64,000 bases of DNA. Origin: Margaritispora aquatica (Eukaryota; Ascomycota; Leotiomycetes; Helotiales; Discinellaceae). The notes under the pieces were generated by a model, which did not search any database, had not been told where the DNA came from, and saw nothing but the letters and a program-made list of their open reading frames with translations. The translations under genes and the position numbers were made by a program. Of this stretch, positions 12,958-23,818 are shown piece by piece (within the stretch, counting starts at the first letter, position 1; the number at the start of each line of letters is the position of its first letter). Location: assembly GCA_007644065.1 (NCBI GenBank), contig VJWN01000001.1, positions 2,060,340 through 2,124,339 of the forward strand. Direction: 5' to 3'.

Positions 12958-13231
12958 TAACGTACGAAATAGAGATTAAGGTTAATTAAACTCGATTAAG
13001 CTTAGAAATAAAGTTTTAGTACTTTTTCGTTCTAATCGAGTTGTCTATCTATTATTAAGGAGCTCTCTCAAGCTCCCTTAGAGGGTTAGGGTACTTTGTT
13101 AGTAACCCTAAGCTAAACTATATTAAGTATATAGTATAGCTTATACTTCTAGTACCTAAAATACCTTATAGATAACAAAATACCTTAATCCAAGTACCTA
13201 TACCTACTAATTTAGGGTCTTTTATTTAATA
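12958..13231 (-). repeat. Copia LTR (5' LTR relative to the minus-strand element)
   Basis: Direct repeat of 5793-6065, directly followed by the second CAAGC target duplication and the resumed gypsy RT frame. Confidence 0.9.
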
Positions 13232-15985
13232 CAAGCCCTTATTAGTCTCGTTAACATTACTTATATAGTTTATTTAGACGATATTTTAATCTTTTTAGAA
13301 GATCCTAGAAAGTATATAGAGATAGTATAAGAGGTTCTTGTATAACTCGAATAATATAAGCTTTTTGTTAATCTTAAAAAATATATCTTTAATACTAATA
13401 TAGTAGAATTCCTAGGTTTTATTATTAGACTATAAAGGGTTACTATAGATCCGTTAAGAGTTAGTACTATATCTAACTAGCTTATACCTAAGTTTTTCTG
13501 AGACATTTAAGTATTTTTAGGATTTACTAACTTTTATAAAAGGTTTATCTAAGAGTATTTAAAAATCTCTTACTTTCTAACCGAGATACTAAAGGGAATA
13601 GAAAAAGGAAAGAAGACGAGGCTATATTATCTCTCCTTTAAAGCTAAGTTAGCTTTTAGAGACCTCTATAAGAAATTTACTAAAGTACTGATTCTTTGTT
13701 ATTTTAACCTTATTAAAAGAATTATAATAGAAATAGATACTTTATAGTTTATTATTAAAGGTATTTTATCTTAACTATTTAGAAAAAAAAAGAATACAAG
13801 ATAGTATCTTATTATTTTCTATTTAAAAAAGCTCTTTTCTATAGAAAGAAATTATAAAGTCTATAATACTAAGCTAATAGCTATAGTTTTTACATTTAAA
13901 TAATAAGGACAATACCTCTATAAGGCCTCTAAAATAGTTACGGTTCGTACTAACTATAAAAACCTAAAATACTTTATAACTAAAAGAAAGCTTAATAGTA
14001 AACAAGCCTATTAGATAGAGAGTCTAGCTAAAATCGATTTTATAATTAAGTATAGACCTAGGAAAACTAACCTAGTAAATAGGCCTTTACGAAGGCTAGA
14101 CTATAGAGAAATAGAAAGGGATAATAATTCCTTACCTATACTATATAATAAGCTAAAAATAGTTATAGTAGTATAGAAAGATATTAAACTACTCTATAAA
14201 GGAGTTAAGATTATTACTATATTTATAATAGTTTCTAAACCTTAGAGAGTAGAAGTAAAGATAGAGATTAAGTACTCCTAGAACGGAGATACTTTATAGC
14301 TTAGTTAAAGACTTTATATATAAGATATATAAACTAAAGATAATCGTAATATAGTAGATAATATTAAGCTACTAAAGCCTATTACTAGAGCTATTAGTTA
14401 TAAATAATACGTTCTATAGTTACTAATAGTTCTACTACTAGTAACTGAAATAGTAAATAAACTTATATTAAAACCGTTTCGTAATATACTTTTTTGATTA
14501 TAAAAGAATAACCCTTTTATAAAAGAAAAGTACTATAATATAAAGCTAGTATAAAGATATACTAGAAGAGATATATAAAGAGTAGACCTAAGTAGTCTAT
14601 TAAGATATAAAAATATAATATATATTTTACTTAAAAGAGCTTTAAGATTAGAAGTAATTTAGACTTACTACAATAATATAATAGTAAACTACTTTAGGAT
14701 AACTAAAACCGTTAAGCTAATTAGAAAAAAATATTTTTAGATAGGTATAAAGAATAATATAAAAAAATACGTTACTAGCTATATAGTATACTAAAGAGGT
14801 AAGGTAAAGAGATACTATCTCTATAGTAAGATAGCTCTGTTTCTAGTCCCTCTTATACTATAAGAAGAGATAACTATAGACTTTATAATAGATCTTCTAC
14901 CTTTAAAATAAAGAATATAGACATATAACTTTATTCTAGTAATAGTCGATAAGTTTATAAAGATAGCTTAGTATATACTATATTATAAAACTATTGATAT
15001 AGTAAAGCTTACTAATTTATTTATATATTATATATATAAAGATTTTAGTTATCTAAAAGGTATAACCTCTAATAGAGATTTAGTATTTATAAGTAAGTTT
15101 TAGTTTATAGTAATATAGTACCTTTAGATTTACTACTATCTTAGTACCGCTTTTTATCTATAAACAGATAGCTAAATAGAACGTTAGAACTAGACTCTAG
15201 AGTTTTATCTTCGAGTATTTTATAATTATAAGTAGTTAGATTAGATAAATAAACTAGTATTAACTAAGTTTACTTATAACAACTTAGTCTATAGTAGTAC
15301 TAATAAGACACCGTTTTAACTACTTTATAGATATTACCCTAAACTAGGTATAAATATTAAGGATATTGTCCTTATTAGAAAAATACCTACTACTAAAAAA
15401 AAAATTAAAATACTTACTTAAAATTAAGAAAAAACTAGGATAACCTTCTATAACGTAGCCGAATCGTATAAAAAGTTTTATAATAAAAAGTATAACCTAA
15501 TAAGATTTAAGATTAGAGACAAGGTATTACTATTAGCTAAAAATATTCGTTAATTACGTCCTAACAAGAAACTCTCTAATAAATTCCTTAGACCTTTTAA
15601 AATTATAGTAATTAAGGGTTAGTATAGACAAGTCTACTAACTAAAGCTCCCGTAACACTACTAAATACACGACGTTTTCTATATATTATTATTAGAACTA
15701 TAAAAAGGCTATAAAAAAGTAGAAGTATCCGTAAAAAAAGTATAAATCTAGGACGAACTAGAGTACGAAGTAAAGGCTATCTAAGCATACCGTAAAGGTA
15801 ATAACGAAAGGGAATACTTAGTAAGATAAAAGGGATATAGACCTAACGAAAATATATAAGAACTACTAGGACACTTAGGAAATATAGAAGAAAAGCTTTA
15901 AAAGTACCTTTAAAACACTACTATTAACAAGCCTATTCCTATACGTACTAGGACAAAACGGAAGCCACGACGTCGTAAATAAAAG
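13232..15985 (+). pseudogene. Decayed gypsy pol, second part: RT, RNase H, integrase, chromodomain
   Basis: The frame resumes with the RT active-site box: Tyr-Leu-Asp-Asp is still encoded, GACGAT at 13277-13282. RNase H follows near 13.65-14.1 kb (EID...FYLKKL, YKVYNTKLIAIV). Integrase follows near 14.7-15.6 kb (DFI.DLLP, STAFYLQTDSQIER with Gly changed to Ser/Arg-like codons). A chromodomain-like end follows near 15.75-15.9 kb (EYEV.AI...YLV..KGY...N), with Trp codons now TAG. Domain order and the chromodomain identify a chromovirus. Confidence 0.87.
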
Positions 15986-16249
15986 GTATAATAATAAGTA
16001 GGATTTTTCGAAAATTTCGAAAATTTTATATTTTAAATATACACGTATAGTAAAGTTTAAAAAAGAGAAAAGAGTTAGGATTTAAATTATAAAGATTATA
16101 TTATAATTTACAAAAGATTATATAACTATTTAAATTAAATTCTCTTAAAAACCGCTTACTTCTCTTTAAAATCAATCTCTTTATAGTTATCTTCCTTAAT
16201 CTTCTCCTTAGTATTCTTATTATTATCTTAGAGACCGGCCTATTAGGGT

Positions 16250-17000
16250 TAGAATAGAGAGAGGACAGAGAGTACTCGGAGGGTACTTATAGTAATAGCG
16301 ACGAATTTAATTAATTATTTAAAAAAAGTATTAGTTTTCTTTTACTCTATAAAGAGAGCCTAGGTTAACTTTTCGATACTTTTAGAAAGAGTATTTTAAC
16401 GATTAAATATCTCTACGTAAATCTTAATATCCTTAGAGGTATAAGAGATAGTAGAAAAAAGGGTTTACGTACGTATATTAAAGATACTATTAACTTAGAA
16501 AAGTCGTTAAAAACGATTTAGCTTTTTTATATAAACCTAGAAAAAGCGAAGGAGCTATCGGAGTTAAAATAGAAAGTAGATAGAAAGGGTTTAGAAAGTA
16601 ATTACCTAGTTATAGTTAGACTTCTATATATAATAATAAGAGTACTTAATCGAAGTTCTCTTATCGAACTTATAAATATAGTACGTATTAGTAGAAGCTA
16701 GCTTCGTACAACAAGTACAGGGAGAACAGAGGCGTAACGGATAGGTAGCGGAGGAGCTTATAGTAGTGGTAGTAGTAGTAGTAGAATTAGTAGTCGATAT
16801 AATAGAAGATTAGGTTAATTTAGACATAAGAAGTTACTTATATACTACTCTAGCTAACCTACTATTATAATAACTTCAATATAAAGCTTACAATAGTAAG
16901 CTATTCGAGCTACAAAAGAAAGTTTGTATACTATTATAGTGGTTTCGCTTAAGGGACCTATAATAGTAAAGAGCTAGTATTATACCTAAAATATTATTTG
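16250..17000 (+). pseudogene. Extra decayed ORF between chromodomain and 3' LTR
   Basis: After the chromodomain the plus strand reads on for about 160 codons, broken only by a few TAA/TAG codons. The predicted protein is helical and charged (LEKSLKTI, LEKAKELSELK) and ends in a Gly/Ser-rich stretch near 16760. It matches no gypsy domain that I recognise. It may be an element-specific third ORF. Confidence 0.4.
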
Positions 17001-17097
17001 TATATAAGAAAAAGTAAAGAAAGATAGTTAACGCTACTATTATAGTATTACTATTAATAGAAATACTACTATTATCGACTCGTAAAGGTACGAGCCT

Positions 17098-17107
17098 AGA
17101 GGGGGGA
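17098..17107 (+). other. Polypurine tract of the gypsy element
   Basis: AGAGGGGGGA lies three bases before the 3' LTR, the normal place of the plus-strand primer. Confidence 0.75.
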
Positions 17108-17110
17108 TAA

Positions 17111-17342
17111 TATTAAGAATAGTATATAAGTAGTATAGGTTACGTGGTATAGGTGTAATAGAGACGTCAAGTAATAAGAGAGTTACGGACCTATCGGCTA
17201 TACCTCCGACTAGTGTCCGGTTACCCCGTTTCTCGTATATAAATAGAAGTTAGGAGTAACTTAGTAAAAGTAAAGAGAAGTTTTAATAAGATTGTGATTC
17301 CTATAATACTAATTCTTACCACCCTACCAAGCGAACCTCATA
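17111..17342 (+). repeat. 3' LTR of the gypsy element
   Basis: Same length as the 5' LTR. Its first 70 bases differ from the 5' LTR only by C to T and G to A, for example TGTCAGG to TATTAAG. It is followed by the ATTTA target duplication. Confidence 0.93.
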
Positions 17343-17414
17343 ATTTAATAGTAAGAGTCGTTATAAAAAGAATTATTATAAAAGTCCGAAAATTAGCTAT
17401 AAAATAAGTCGAAT

Positions 17415-17513
17415 TTCGTTATAATTAATAGTAAAGTCCGTTATAAACTTTAAGAATTCGCGTCGTTTATTATAACGATTAATATAACGGACTTTACTAT
17501 TAATTATAGCGGA
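17415..17513. repeat. Foldback/MITE-like element, 31-bp inverted arms
   Basis: Arms 17415-17445 and 17483-17513 match at 29 of 31 positions in inverted orientation, and both mismatches are C/T. The spacer is 37 nt. Related sequence is seen at 2655-2735. Confidence 0.75.
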
Positions 17514-18922
17514 GTTGCTTCCGTAGGGCAGCAAGTTAGAATGCGTTATTATCTTACAAAAGTTCACTATGGATTACAGTCAAGTCCTTATCTGCAGAAA
17601 CCTAGGGGGTGTCAATATTGATAATCTCTATATAATTCATTGGCCACCGAGGAAGTGGAGATCATAGCCTAAAAACTTACCGAGCAGCTACTAGTCGTAT
17701 ATATTTTTATAGCCTATAGGGTATTTTTTTTATCATACCTACTCATGGATGGAGACACTAATTCTCGCCAACAGACTCACATGATCGAGTAGGTGGTGCG
17801 ATCGAATCGGTTCCACAAGTAGCTAATTGTTCAAGTCTCGATTAAAAGTCAAGGCCCAACGTAGATATACGTTCACATCCATCTCAGATCTCACCTGTCT
17901 CGGTTTTCGAACTTTTCGAGAAGAAAAAAACCATTACAATGGACTTAGATATGGAATATCTGTTGAGCATAATGTGTCATATGAATACCAACTTTTAGGA
18001 GCAGAGAGTATGATGGCAAGCATGATACAGACTGAGTCACCATATTCTCAGGTATACCAGCAGCACCAGCTACTTTCACACAAGACCTATTTCCCAAAGA
18101 TCCGCAATTCAGCCATTATTTCTATGGGTACAAGTACTCTTTAGGATGGTTATCAACGAAACCAGTGTTTTGCTATAGACGGTTTAGATGTGTCATGACT
18201 TACTGGCTACTGGTCTTGAACTTTCTTAGAATCCCGCGGGATTATGTCGTCCGAAATGGCATGAGAAATCCTCCCCAATTTCAAGAATTGAGTTCGAATT
18301 AGACGATAGACAAAGCAGATAGAGGCCGAATAATACGAGGAAACATATCTAAATTATACCTTCGCTTAAGTCTATTTCTTCCTCTGGTTTGCTCCACTAC
18401 GTAACGGGCCGTCCCGTTCCAAACCTTAAGTAACTTAGGTATGTTCCACAAACATTTTCGGTTTTAATCGAAATAGCTAGGGTCAATTGTGGTAGAGAGT
18501 ACGTTGACGAGTGGTTCGTAGGAGAGATAAGAGGGTTTTACATAGCACTAATTAATGACGTTTGCAAACATGATGCTAGTTTCCTATAATGAGACACACA
18601 CTCATATTTAAGACAGAAACTGGCTTTCTTAGTAGCATATTGAGGCAGCCCTAAATTTTTCTCTTGTCGAAGGCCAAGGTTTGAGACGGGCGAGCCTTTA
18701 CACCAAGAGTTGGGGAGGCAGTTTGGATATTATGTTTAATGTCACCACGGCTCGGATAGTGGGAAATTCGGCTAGGCTATCCGGAAGGCTTGGCATCCCA
18801 CTATTCACGCCCTTCCGCTAAGTTGACAAGACATCAACCTCCTTCGACATAGTTCCCTATGACTAACTAGGACATTGCGTCCTAGTTTCTCTTGTCATAC
18901 AAGATGATAGTCTCCTAGCACT
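17514..18922. other. Gene-free transition from AT-rich island to genes
   Basis: GC content rises stepwise. The only sizeable ORF (17827-18144) has no family resemblance and no coding look. I see no gene. Confidence 0.5.
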
Positions 18923-18931
18923 TATATATAT
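18923..18931 (+). promoter_or_regulatory. TATA-like element of the serine dehydratase gene
   Basis: TATATATAT lies 68 nt before the ATG, with a pyrimidine-rich stretch following. Confidence 0.4.
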
Positions 18932-18998
18932 TCTCTTACCCTCTATCCCAGTTGCTTGCTGTCTCTCTCTTCGACAGACATCACAAGCACTCTACATC

Positions 18999-20137
18999 AT
19001 GGCTACCACAACACCAAAACCATGGGTTCAAACACCATGCATACGATCCGTCCCTCTCTCGCGGATAGCAGGTTGGTAAATACCTCTATTCTCTCTCCCT
19101 CCGGCGCCGCTAATAAGCACAGCAACATCTACCTCAAGCTCGAGACGCTCCAACCCTCCGGTTCCTTCAAGTCCCGCGGGGTAGGCAACCTCGTGTCATC
19201 CTCCATCGCTTCCCACGACCCCGCCAAACCCATCCGCTTCTACTGCTCTTCCGGCGGAAACGCTGGATTGGCATGCGCCCACGCAGCCATCGCGCTGAAC
19301 CGCCCAGCTACAATCGTGGTGTCTGTCTTGACGACCGAGTTCATGATGCAGAAGCTGCGGGACCTGGGTGTGGAAGTCGTGCAGAAGGGAAACCACTGGC
19401 AGGAGGCTGATAACTATCTGAGAGAGGTATTGCTAGCCAATGATCCGAATGGGGTGTACGTGCCACCATTTGACCACCCTAACATCTGGACTGGACACGC
19501 GACGTTGGTAGAGGAGTTGGAGGGGCAGATGAGCGGGGCCTATGATGCCGTTGTGTGCAGCGTTGGTGGGGGAGGGCTATTCTGCGGTATCATGGAGGGG
19601 CTGGAGAAACACGGACATCTTGGCGGTGGGAAAGGAAATCCAGTCAAGGTCTTAGCAGTCGAGACCAAAGGCGCCGACTCATTGAACCTGAGTCTGCGGA
19701 ACGGCGCTCTCTCGAGTTTACCCGCCATAACGAGCATCGCGACCTCGCTGGGTGCGCCGCGAGTCGCGAAGAAGGCGTTCGAATGGGGCCAGACGCCAGA
19801 TGTCACGAGCCAGGTGCTCAGCGATGCCGAGGCCGCGATGGCGTGTGTACATTTCGCCGATGATGAGAGGATCTTAGTAGAGTCCGCGTGTGGGGCTGCG
19901 ATTGCGCCCGTGTATAACAAGATGTTGCGACAAACACTGTTTCCCGGGAGCAGTGATGAGGAATTCAAGGACAAGAATGTCGTGATTGTCGTGTGTGGAG
20001 GCTCGAACGTTGCGCTGGCAACACTAGAGGGGTATAGACAGAAGTATGCGAGCGATGAAACGGTGTTGAGGACTTTTGGAGCGAAGAGATTCTACGGGTT
20101 GGATAGAACTAGAGAAGGCCTCATCAAAAATGTGTGA
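18999..20137 (+). CDS. L-serine/L-threonine dehydratase (PLP-dependent)
   Basis: Deaminates L-serine (and threonine) to pyruvate (2-oxobutyrate) and ammonia in the cytosol. Exons are 18999-19075 and 19123-20137, giving 363 aa. The 47-nt intron (GTAAAT donor, GCTAAT branch, CACAG acceptor) joins a short first exon reading MATTTPKPWVQTP to CNIYLKLE, which gives the family's usual N-terminus. The longer single-exon frame starting at 18956 replaces this with unrelated sequence. The PLP lysine is Lys42 in PSGSFKSRG; substrate loop SSGGNAG, phosphate-binding GGGGLFCG and the late ESACG and CGGSN motifs are all present. The length is normal for fungal enzymes of the Cha1/SDS type. It is the first gene to the right of the transposon island. 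Confidence 0.93.
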
Positions 20138-20656
20138 CAGCATTATACAATCAACTTAGAGCGGTAAAGCCACGGACCCATAGAAATAGAGAAGCAATAA
20201 AGAGCCTAGCTGGAGCTACATCCACAACAAAGTGGGCTCAGCAAATTAAGACATTTTGAATTTGCCCAATGTATATTTGTTATTTTTAAATGGAAGCATC
20301 TCTCTGTGAAGGGGAATGGCTCAAACCAACAGGAGTTGAGAGCAACAATGTGCTTGCGTGTCATTAAGAAGTATATGCATTTTCCTATGGATTATTTCTT
20401 CAAGAAACTCTGGAGCCCTGACATCAATCAAGCCTCAAGTGGGAGGTCTCACAACCCCAAATCAATTCCACACATCCCGTGCGCAATGCTCACCACGGAC
20501 ATTGTCCCATCCCATCTAATTTCGTCCGAACCCGTCTGAGCGTTCATCCCGTTTATGTCTCACTTCCAAACACACATTTCTTTTTCCATTCAGCCTCCAA
20601 CCGTGAACTCTCGAAGACCACGCTCTAGATCATAGACCCCACATGAAGTTCTCCAT
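20138..20656. other. Intergenic, convergent 3' ends
   Basis: This is the short region between two converging genes. Nothing beyond likely 3' UTRs is seen. Confidence 0.5.
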
Positions 20657-22217
20657 CTAACTCGAAGGATTCCTAGCATCACGCCTGACACCGCTTCCAT
20701 TCCCCCCCTCACTCACGGGTATCGGACTCGTCCGCCGACTTTGAGGATCCGAAGGTGTACCCCCCGAGTCAAAAGACAAAGGCAAAGGATATAATGCTCT
20801 CTCCAAAGTCGCGCCACTACTCCTGCCAAATGATCCCGGCGGCGAGCTCCCTAACGCCGTGCTCTGCCTACTAAAGCCCGCGGATCCAGGCGGGACATAG
20901 GTGGTAGGCGTGAGCTGCTCACCAGGGGACATGACTTCCTGAGTCCCACTACCCCTCCTCGCCATCTCGTGCTCCTCAAATCTTGAGATGCCTGGACTTC
21001 GCAAAGGCACGGCAGCATAGCCATGCTGATCATCCGCTCTGTAGCTCGTCTCTATCCTGGGGATGTTGTATCTCGAGCTCAGCTCTTGAGGCGGTGGTGT
21101 TGAGGACGGTGGAACTGGGAAGATAGGTATGTGGTTCCAGTTCCCATTACTGTCATGCGTGGCTGCGCTGTCGTAGGTGTTTCGCTTTGGATCAGGGACT
21201 ATATCTAATGCCTCTTCATATTTTTTGATCATTTCGCGTGTATCTCTCCGGTTAGCCATGGCGTGTGTGTTTGTCTTTTGTGCAGATCGTGTTCGTAGCT
21301 CGTCCTCATTATCGCTATCCACGCTCCTCCCACGGGTCCTGAAAGCACAGAAGATGCCCAACACGATAGCTAAGAATACCACGACTATTCCTGCCGCTAT
21401 ACCTCCTTTTGCACCAGCAGAAAGGACTGGACTTTGGGATGTGCTAGTACCATTGGTTGATGTTATTTGAGCTTTTGATGCTGTACTGGTCATTGAAGCT
21501 ATAATGTCGAGAATTTGAGAGTCGGTTGACTGCCAGAGCACCACAATCGGCATAGCATCCACACGCTGCGAAGTTTGCAACACTTGAGGTGCAAGTACCG
21601 TGGAGCTACCGATTGAGACTTGTCTAGAGGCTGTGGGTCGAGACCAAACATTACTAAGTGTAGCTCCACTAGGAAGATAGGATGTGCATGGATCAAGAGT
21701 ATTCAGAGGTGCTGTAAAGCCTCTACTCCAATGTTAGTAACTGTTTGCTTCTGCTTAACTTTCATACGTACGTAGGACAGCACAGGAACGCTGTATTTGC
21801 ATTACCCCCAGCTACTGTCTGCCATGATGGCGAAAGATCTGCTGCTGTTGACCATCCACTTGGACATGCTGCTGGGGAATAATAGCGAGATGTCCAGGTA
21901 GCTGGTCCATAGAATTCTATCTCGTTGCTAGTCACCAAAGGAAGCCAAGGTATCGGAGGGTTGCATGTTATCGAAGAGATTATTGAGCCCGTAAAGTGGT
22001 CGTATATGTAAAGCGAGCCGCCATATGAAGTTGTCGTCAAATAGCATGATGCAGCTGGTGTCCAGAGAGTTGTGATTGGTCCTAGACTAGTCCAACCAGA
22101 TATGCTGCTTGCTCTCTTGACGACCAGAGGTGCTTGTGTCACTTGTGGATCTATTTGAGCTGCAACATGACTTGCTGTCTTTGCCGTGGGACTTGCGAAT
22201 GGTGTAGACAGTAACAT
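20657..22217 (-). CDS. Single-pass membrane protein with Cys-containing ectodomain
   Basis: Exons are 22217-21772 and 21722-20657, 503 aa. The 49-nt intron (GTACGT, TTACTAAC, GTAG) is phase 2 and restores CCPTGFT, a motif shared by fungal surface proteins. The ectodomain (about 1-235) is rich in Ser/Thr/Trp/Cys. One transmembrane segment of about 22 residues follows near residue 250 (GGIAAGIVVVFLAIVLGIF), then a long cytoplasmic tail rich in Pro/Ser/Arg. The layout resembles fungal wall-sensor-like proteins, but no WSC domain is seen and the function is unknown. The chosen first Met lacks a clear signal peptide and an in-frame TAG lies upstream, so a leader exon further upstream is possible. 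Confidence 0.75.
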
Positions 22218-23061
22218 GATGCTCTTTCGAAGGATAAAGAGAAGACCCGAGGCATATGTGTTTGTGGAGAGGCTATTGGTCTACTCAGCCTTCCAGGATA
22301 AATTGAAATTGATTGCAAAGCGAGGGTCAGGTATCCAACGAAAGTAAGATCAATATTACTCGTATCTAGCACTTGATCCAGCAAAGCATAAAAACATAGT
22401 TGCGTATAACAAGACAAAGGGAGCACAAGCAGAGAGCAAAGCACGAAACGGAACAGAGAGAAATGATAGAAGCAGAAGAGCGTATCCAGACCTTTTTCTA
22501 AGCCTCACCACCCATGTTCTTATCTTGACAAATGTGCTGAGTTGGTTGGAAGTGCAGCTGTGCCGTACCCAAAACGACTATAGCAGGGAGTCAGGGTCCC
22601 CGACGTTGCAGCACAGATGCAGACGCTCTGGAAGCGAAGACCTCCCGAAGCTCTCATCGCGGTTTGTGGGTCTGTGGAGATCCTTGAATATTGACATGCC
22701 ATGCCTGTCATCCTAGAATCAAGCCGGGGTTGACAGGCCAATGATTGAACATAAAACCAAAGCCTCGCTGTTTGAGCCTGTGCCACCACTCTCCTCATTG
22801 AGGACGAAATCATACTCGACAATTATAAAATGAGAATGAAAACCGGCACTGTTCTATGAACAAGAATTTTTGTGAATTTGTGGGAGTGTACAAGGTACGG
22901 AGGATTCGAATATTCGTTCATCCACATAATGTTTGGTAAGTTTCCGTGAATTTGCATATTCAATATGCAGAGAACAAGGCCAGCATGCGGGGTTTATACC
23001 GTTGTGGCTTGCAAGGACACAGCGTCCTCTCGGAGCAAACCCCCAAATGGTTGTCTTCTCC
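22218..23061. other. Intergenic
   Basis: Short ORFs only (for example 22520-22822 on the minus strand), with no protein-like signal. It may contain a leader exon and promoter of the membrane-protein gene. Confidence 0.45.
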
Positions 23062-23818
23062 TCACTCACTGGCCGGATCGTATTCCAACTCGGTAAATCC
23101 CTCGATCCCAAACTTCTGAAGGAGTTTCTTCATCCTTTCCTCTCCCAAGAAGCCCTCAAGTATTAACTCGAACTCCCCAAAATAGTTTGGGCTTTGGTCC
23201 ACCTTGATAAAACGGAGGCTCTCAAACAAATTGATACTCTTCTCATTCTTGCTTCCAATCTTGACTCTAAGCTGCAAAAGACGCATCTTTTCGACCCCAA
23301 CCTTCTGCTTATACTCGGCGAGGATGGCAGCTAGGTTGTCCTGGATGTAGCATAGAAATGTAACAATCGTCGCACGACCGTATCCTTTACGTCGAGCAGA
23401 AGTTGGAGCGATCATAAGCTCAAGCTCGCCAATGCATCCTTCTTCATCTTCATCTGCGGAGCTTAGGAATAAGTTGACGTCGCCTATCATCCGCTCTGGT
23501 GTATCGTGGACTCCTCCCTGGATGGATTTGGTGCTTGAGCCGACAGGAACGGGCAGACATGCGATGAATGTCAGCTTGTCATGATCCGACCGCCACGACC
23601 GTTGCATTGCGTACTCCTCCTCTAAGCTCAAGGCTTCCGAGGCTGTAGCTTCTTGAATTTCAGCATCTTTCATCCACTCGTGATAGGGAATCACGTGGGA
23701 TTTCTCGTATGGGACAAGGAGGACTTGACTGGTGGATACCGCTACATCAAATTAGCAGGTGCTATATCAATGAAAACTAGCCATAGGGCCGCAGACCTGT
23801 TGTACGATTGACCAACAT
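23062..23818 (-). CDS. NAT9: NAT9-type N-acetyltransferase (GNAT fold)
   Basis: Exons are 23818-23797 and 23741-23062, 233 aa. The first exon has only 22 nt. The 55-nt intron starts GTCTGC and ends ATGTAG. Joining restores the family N-terminus (…STSQVLLVPYEKSHVIPYHEWM…). Further family marks are the MIGDVNLFL strand, GELELMIAP and the acetyl-CoA loop RRKGYGRA, and a C-terminal SINLFESLRF. Human NAT9 is about 207 aa, so this is full length. Substrates in fungi are not settled; the animal protein acts on tubulin or microtubule stability. The next minus-strand gene starts about 0.8 kb downstream. Confidence 0.9.

Larger units (their letters stand above)
5793..13231 (-). mobile_element. Ty1/copia LTR retrotransposon, antisense, RIP-inactivated, nested in gypsy RT
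   Basis: Near-identical direct repeats (5793-6065 and 12958-13231) bound it. The 5-bp duplication CAAGC (5788-5792, 13232-13236) marks insertion into the gypsy RT. On the minus strand it reads integrase, then copia-type RT with VNAF-like, LYRLYN-like and YVDD-box positions, then RNase H, running from about 12.5 kb down to about 7.9 kb. Read on the minus strand the LTR starts TATT and ends GTTA, that is TG...CA after RIP. It is the younger of the two insertions. Confidence 0.9.
3025..17342 (+). mobile_element. Ty3/gypsy chromovirus LTR retrotransposon, RIP-inactivated, with nested copia insert
   Basis: Two 232-bp direct LTRs (3025-3256 and 17111-17342) bound the element, and a perfect 5-bp target duplication ATTTA lies outside them (3020-3024 and 17343-17347). 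Inside on the plus strand are decayed gag with two CCHC knuckles, reverse transcriptase, RNase H, integrase and a chromodomain. A polypurine tract sits just before the 3' LTR. Without the 7.4-kb copia insert the element would be about 6.9 kb, normal for a chromovirus. Dozens of in-frame TAG/TAA codons stand where Gln or Trp is expected, which is the RIP pattern. It cannot make functional protein. Confidence 0.93.

Noticed and set aside
17827..18144. 105-aa plus-strand ORF right of the transposon island
   Set aside because: No family resemblance and no coding bias; it lies in a transition zone with RIP-like composition.
19540..19974. 144-aa minus-strand ORF
   Set aside because: Shadow of the serine dehydratase coding strand.
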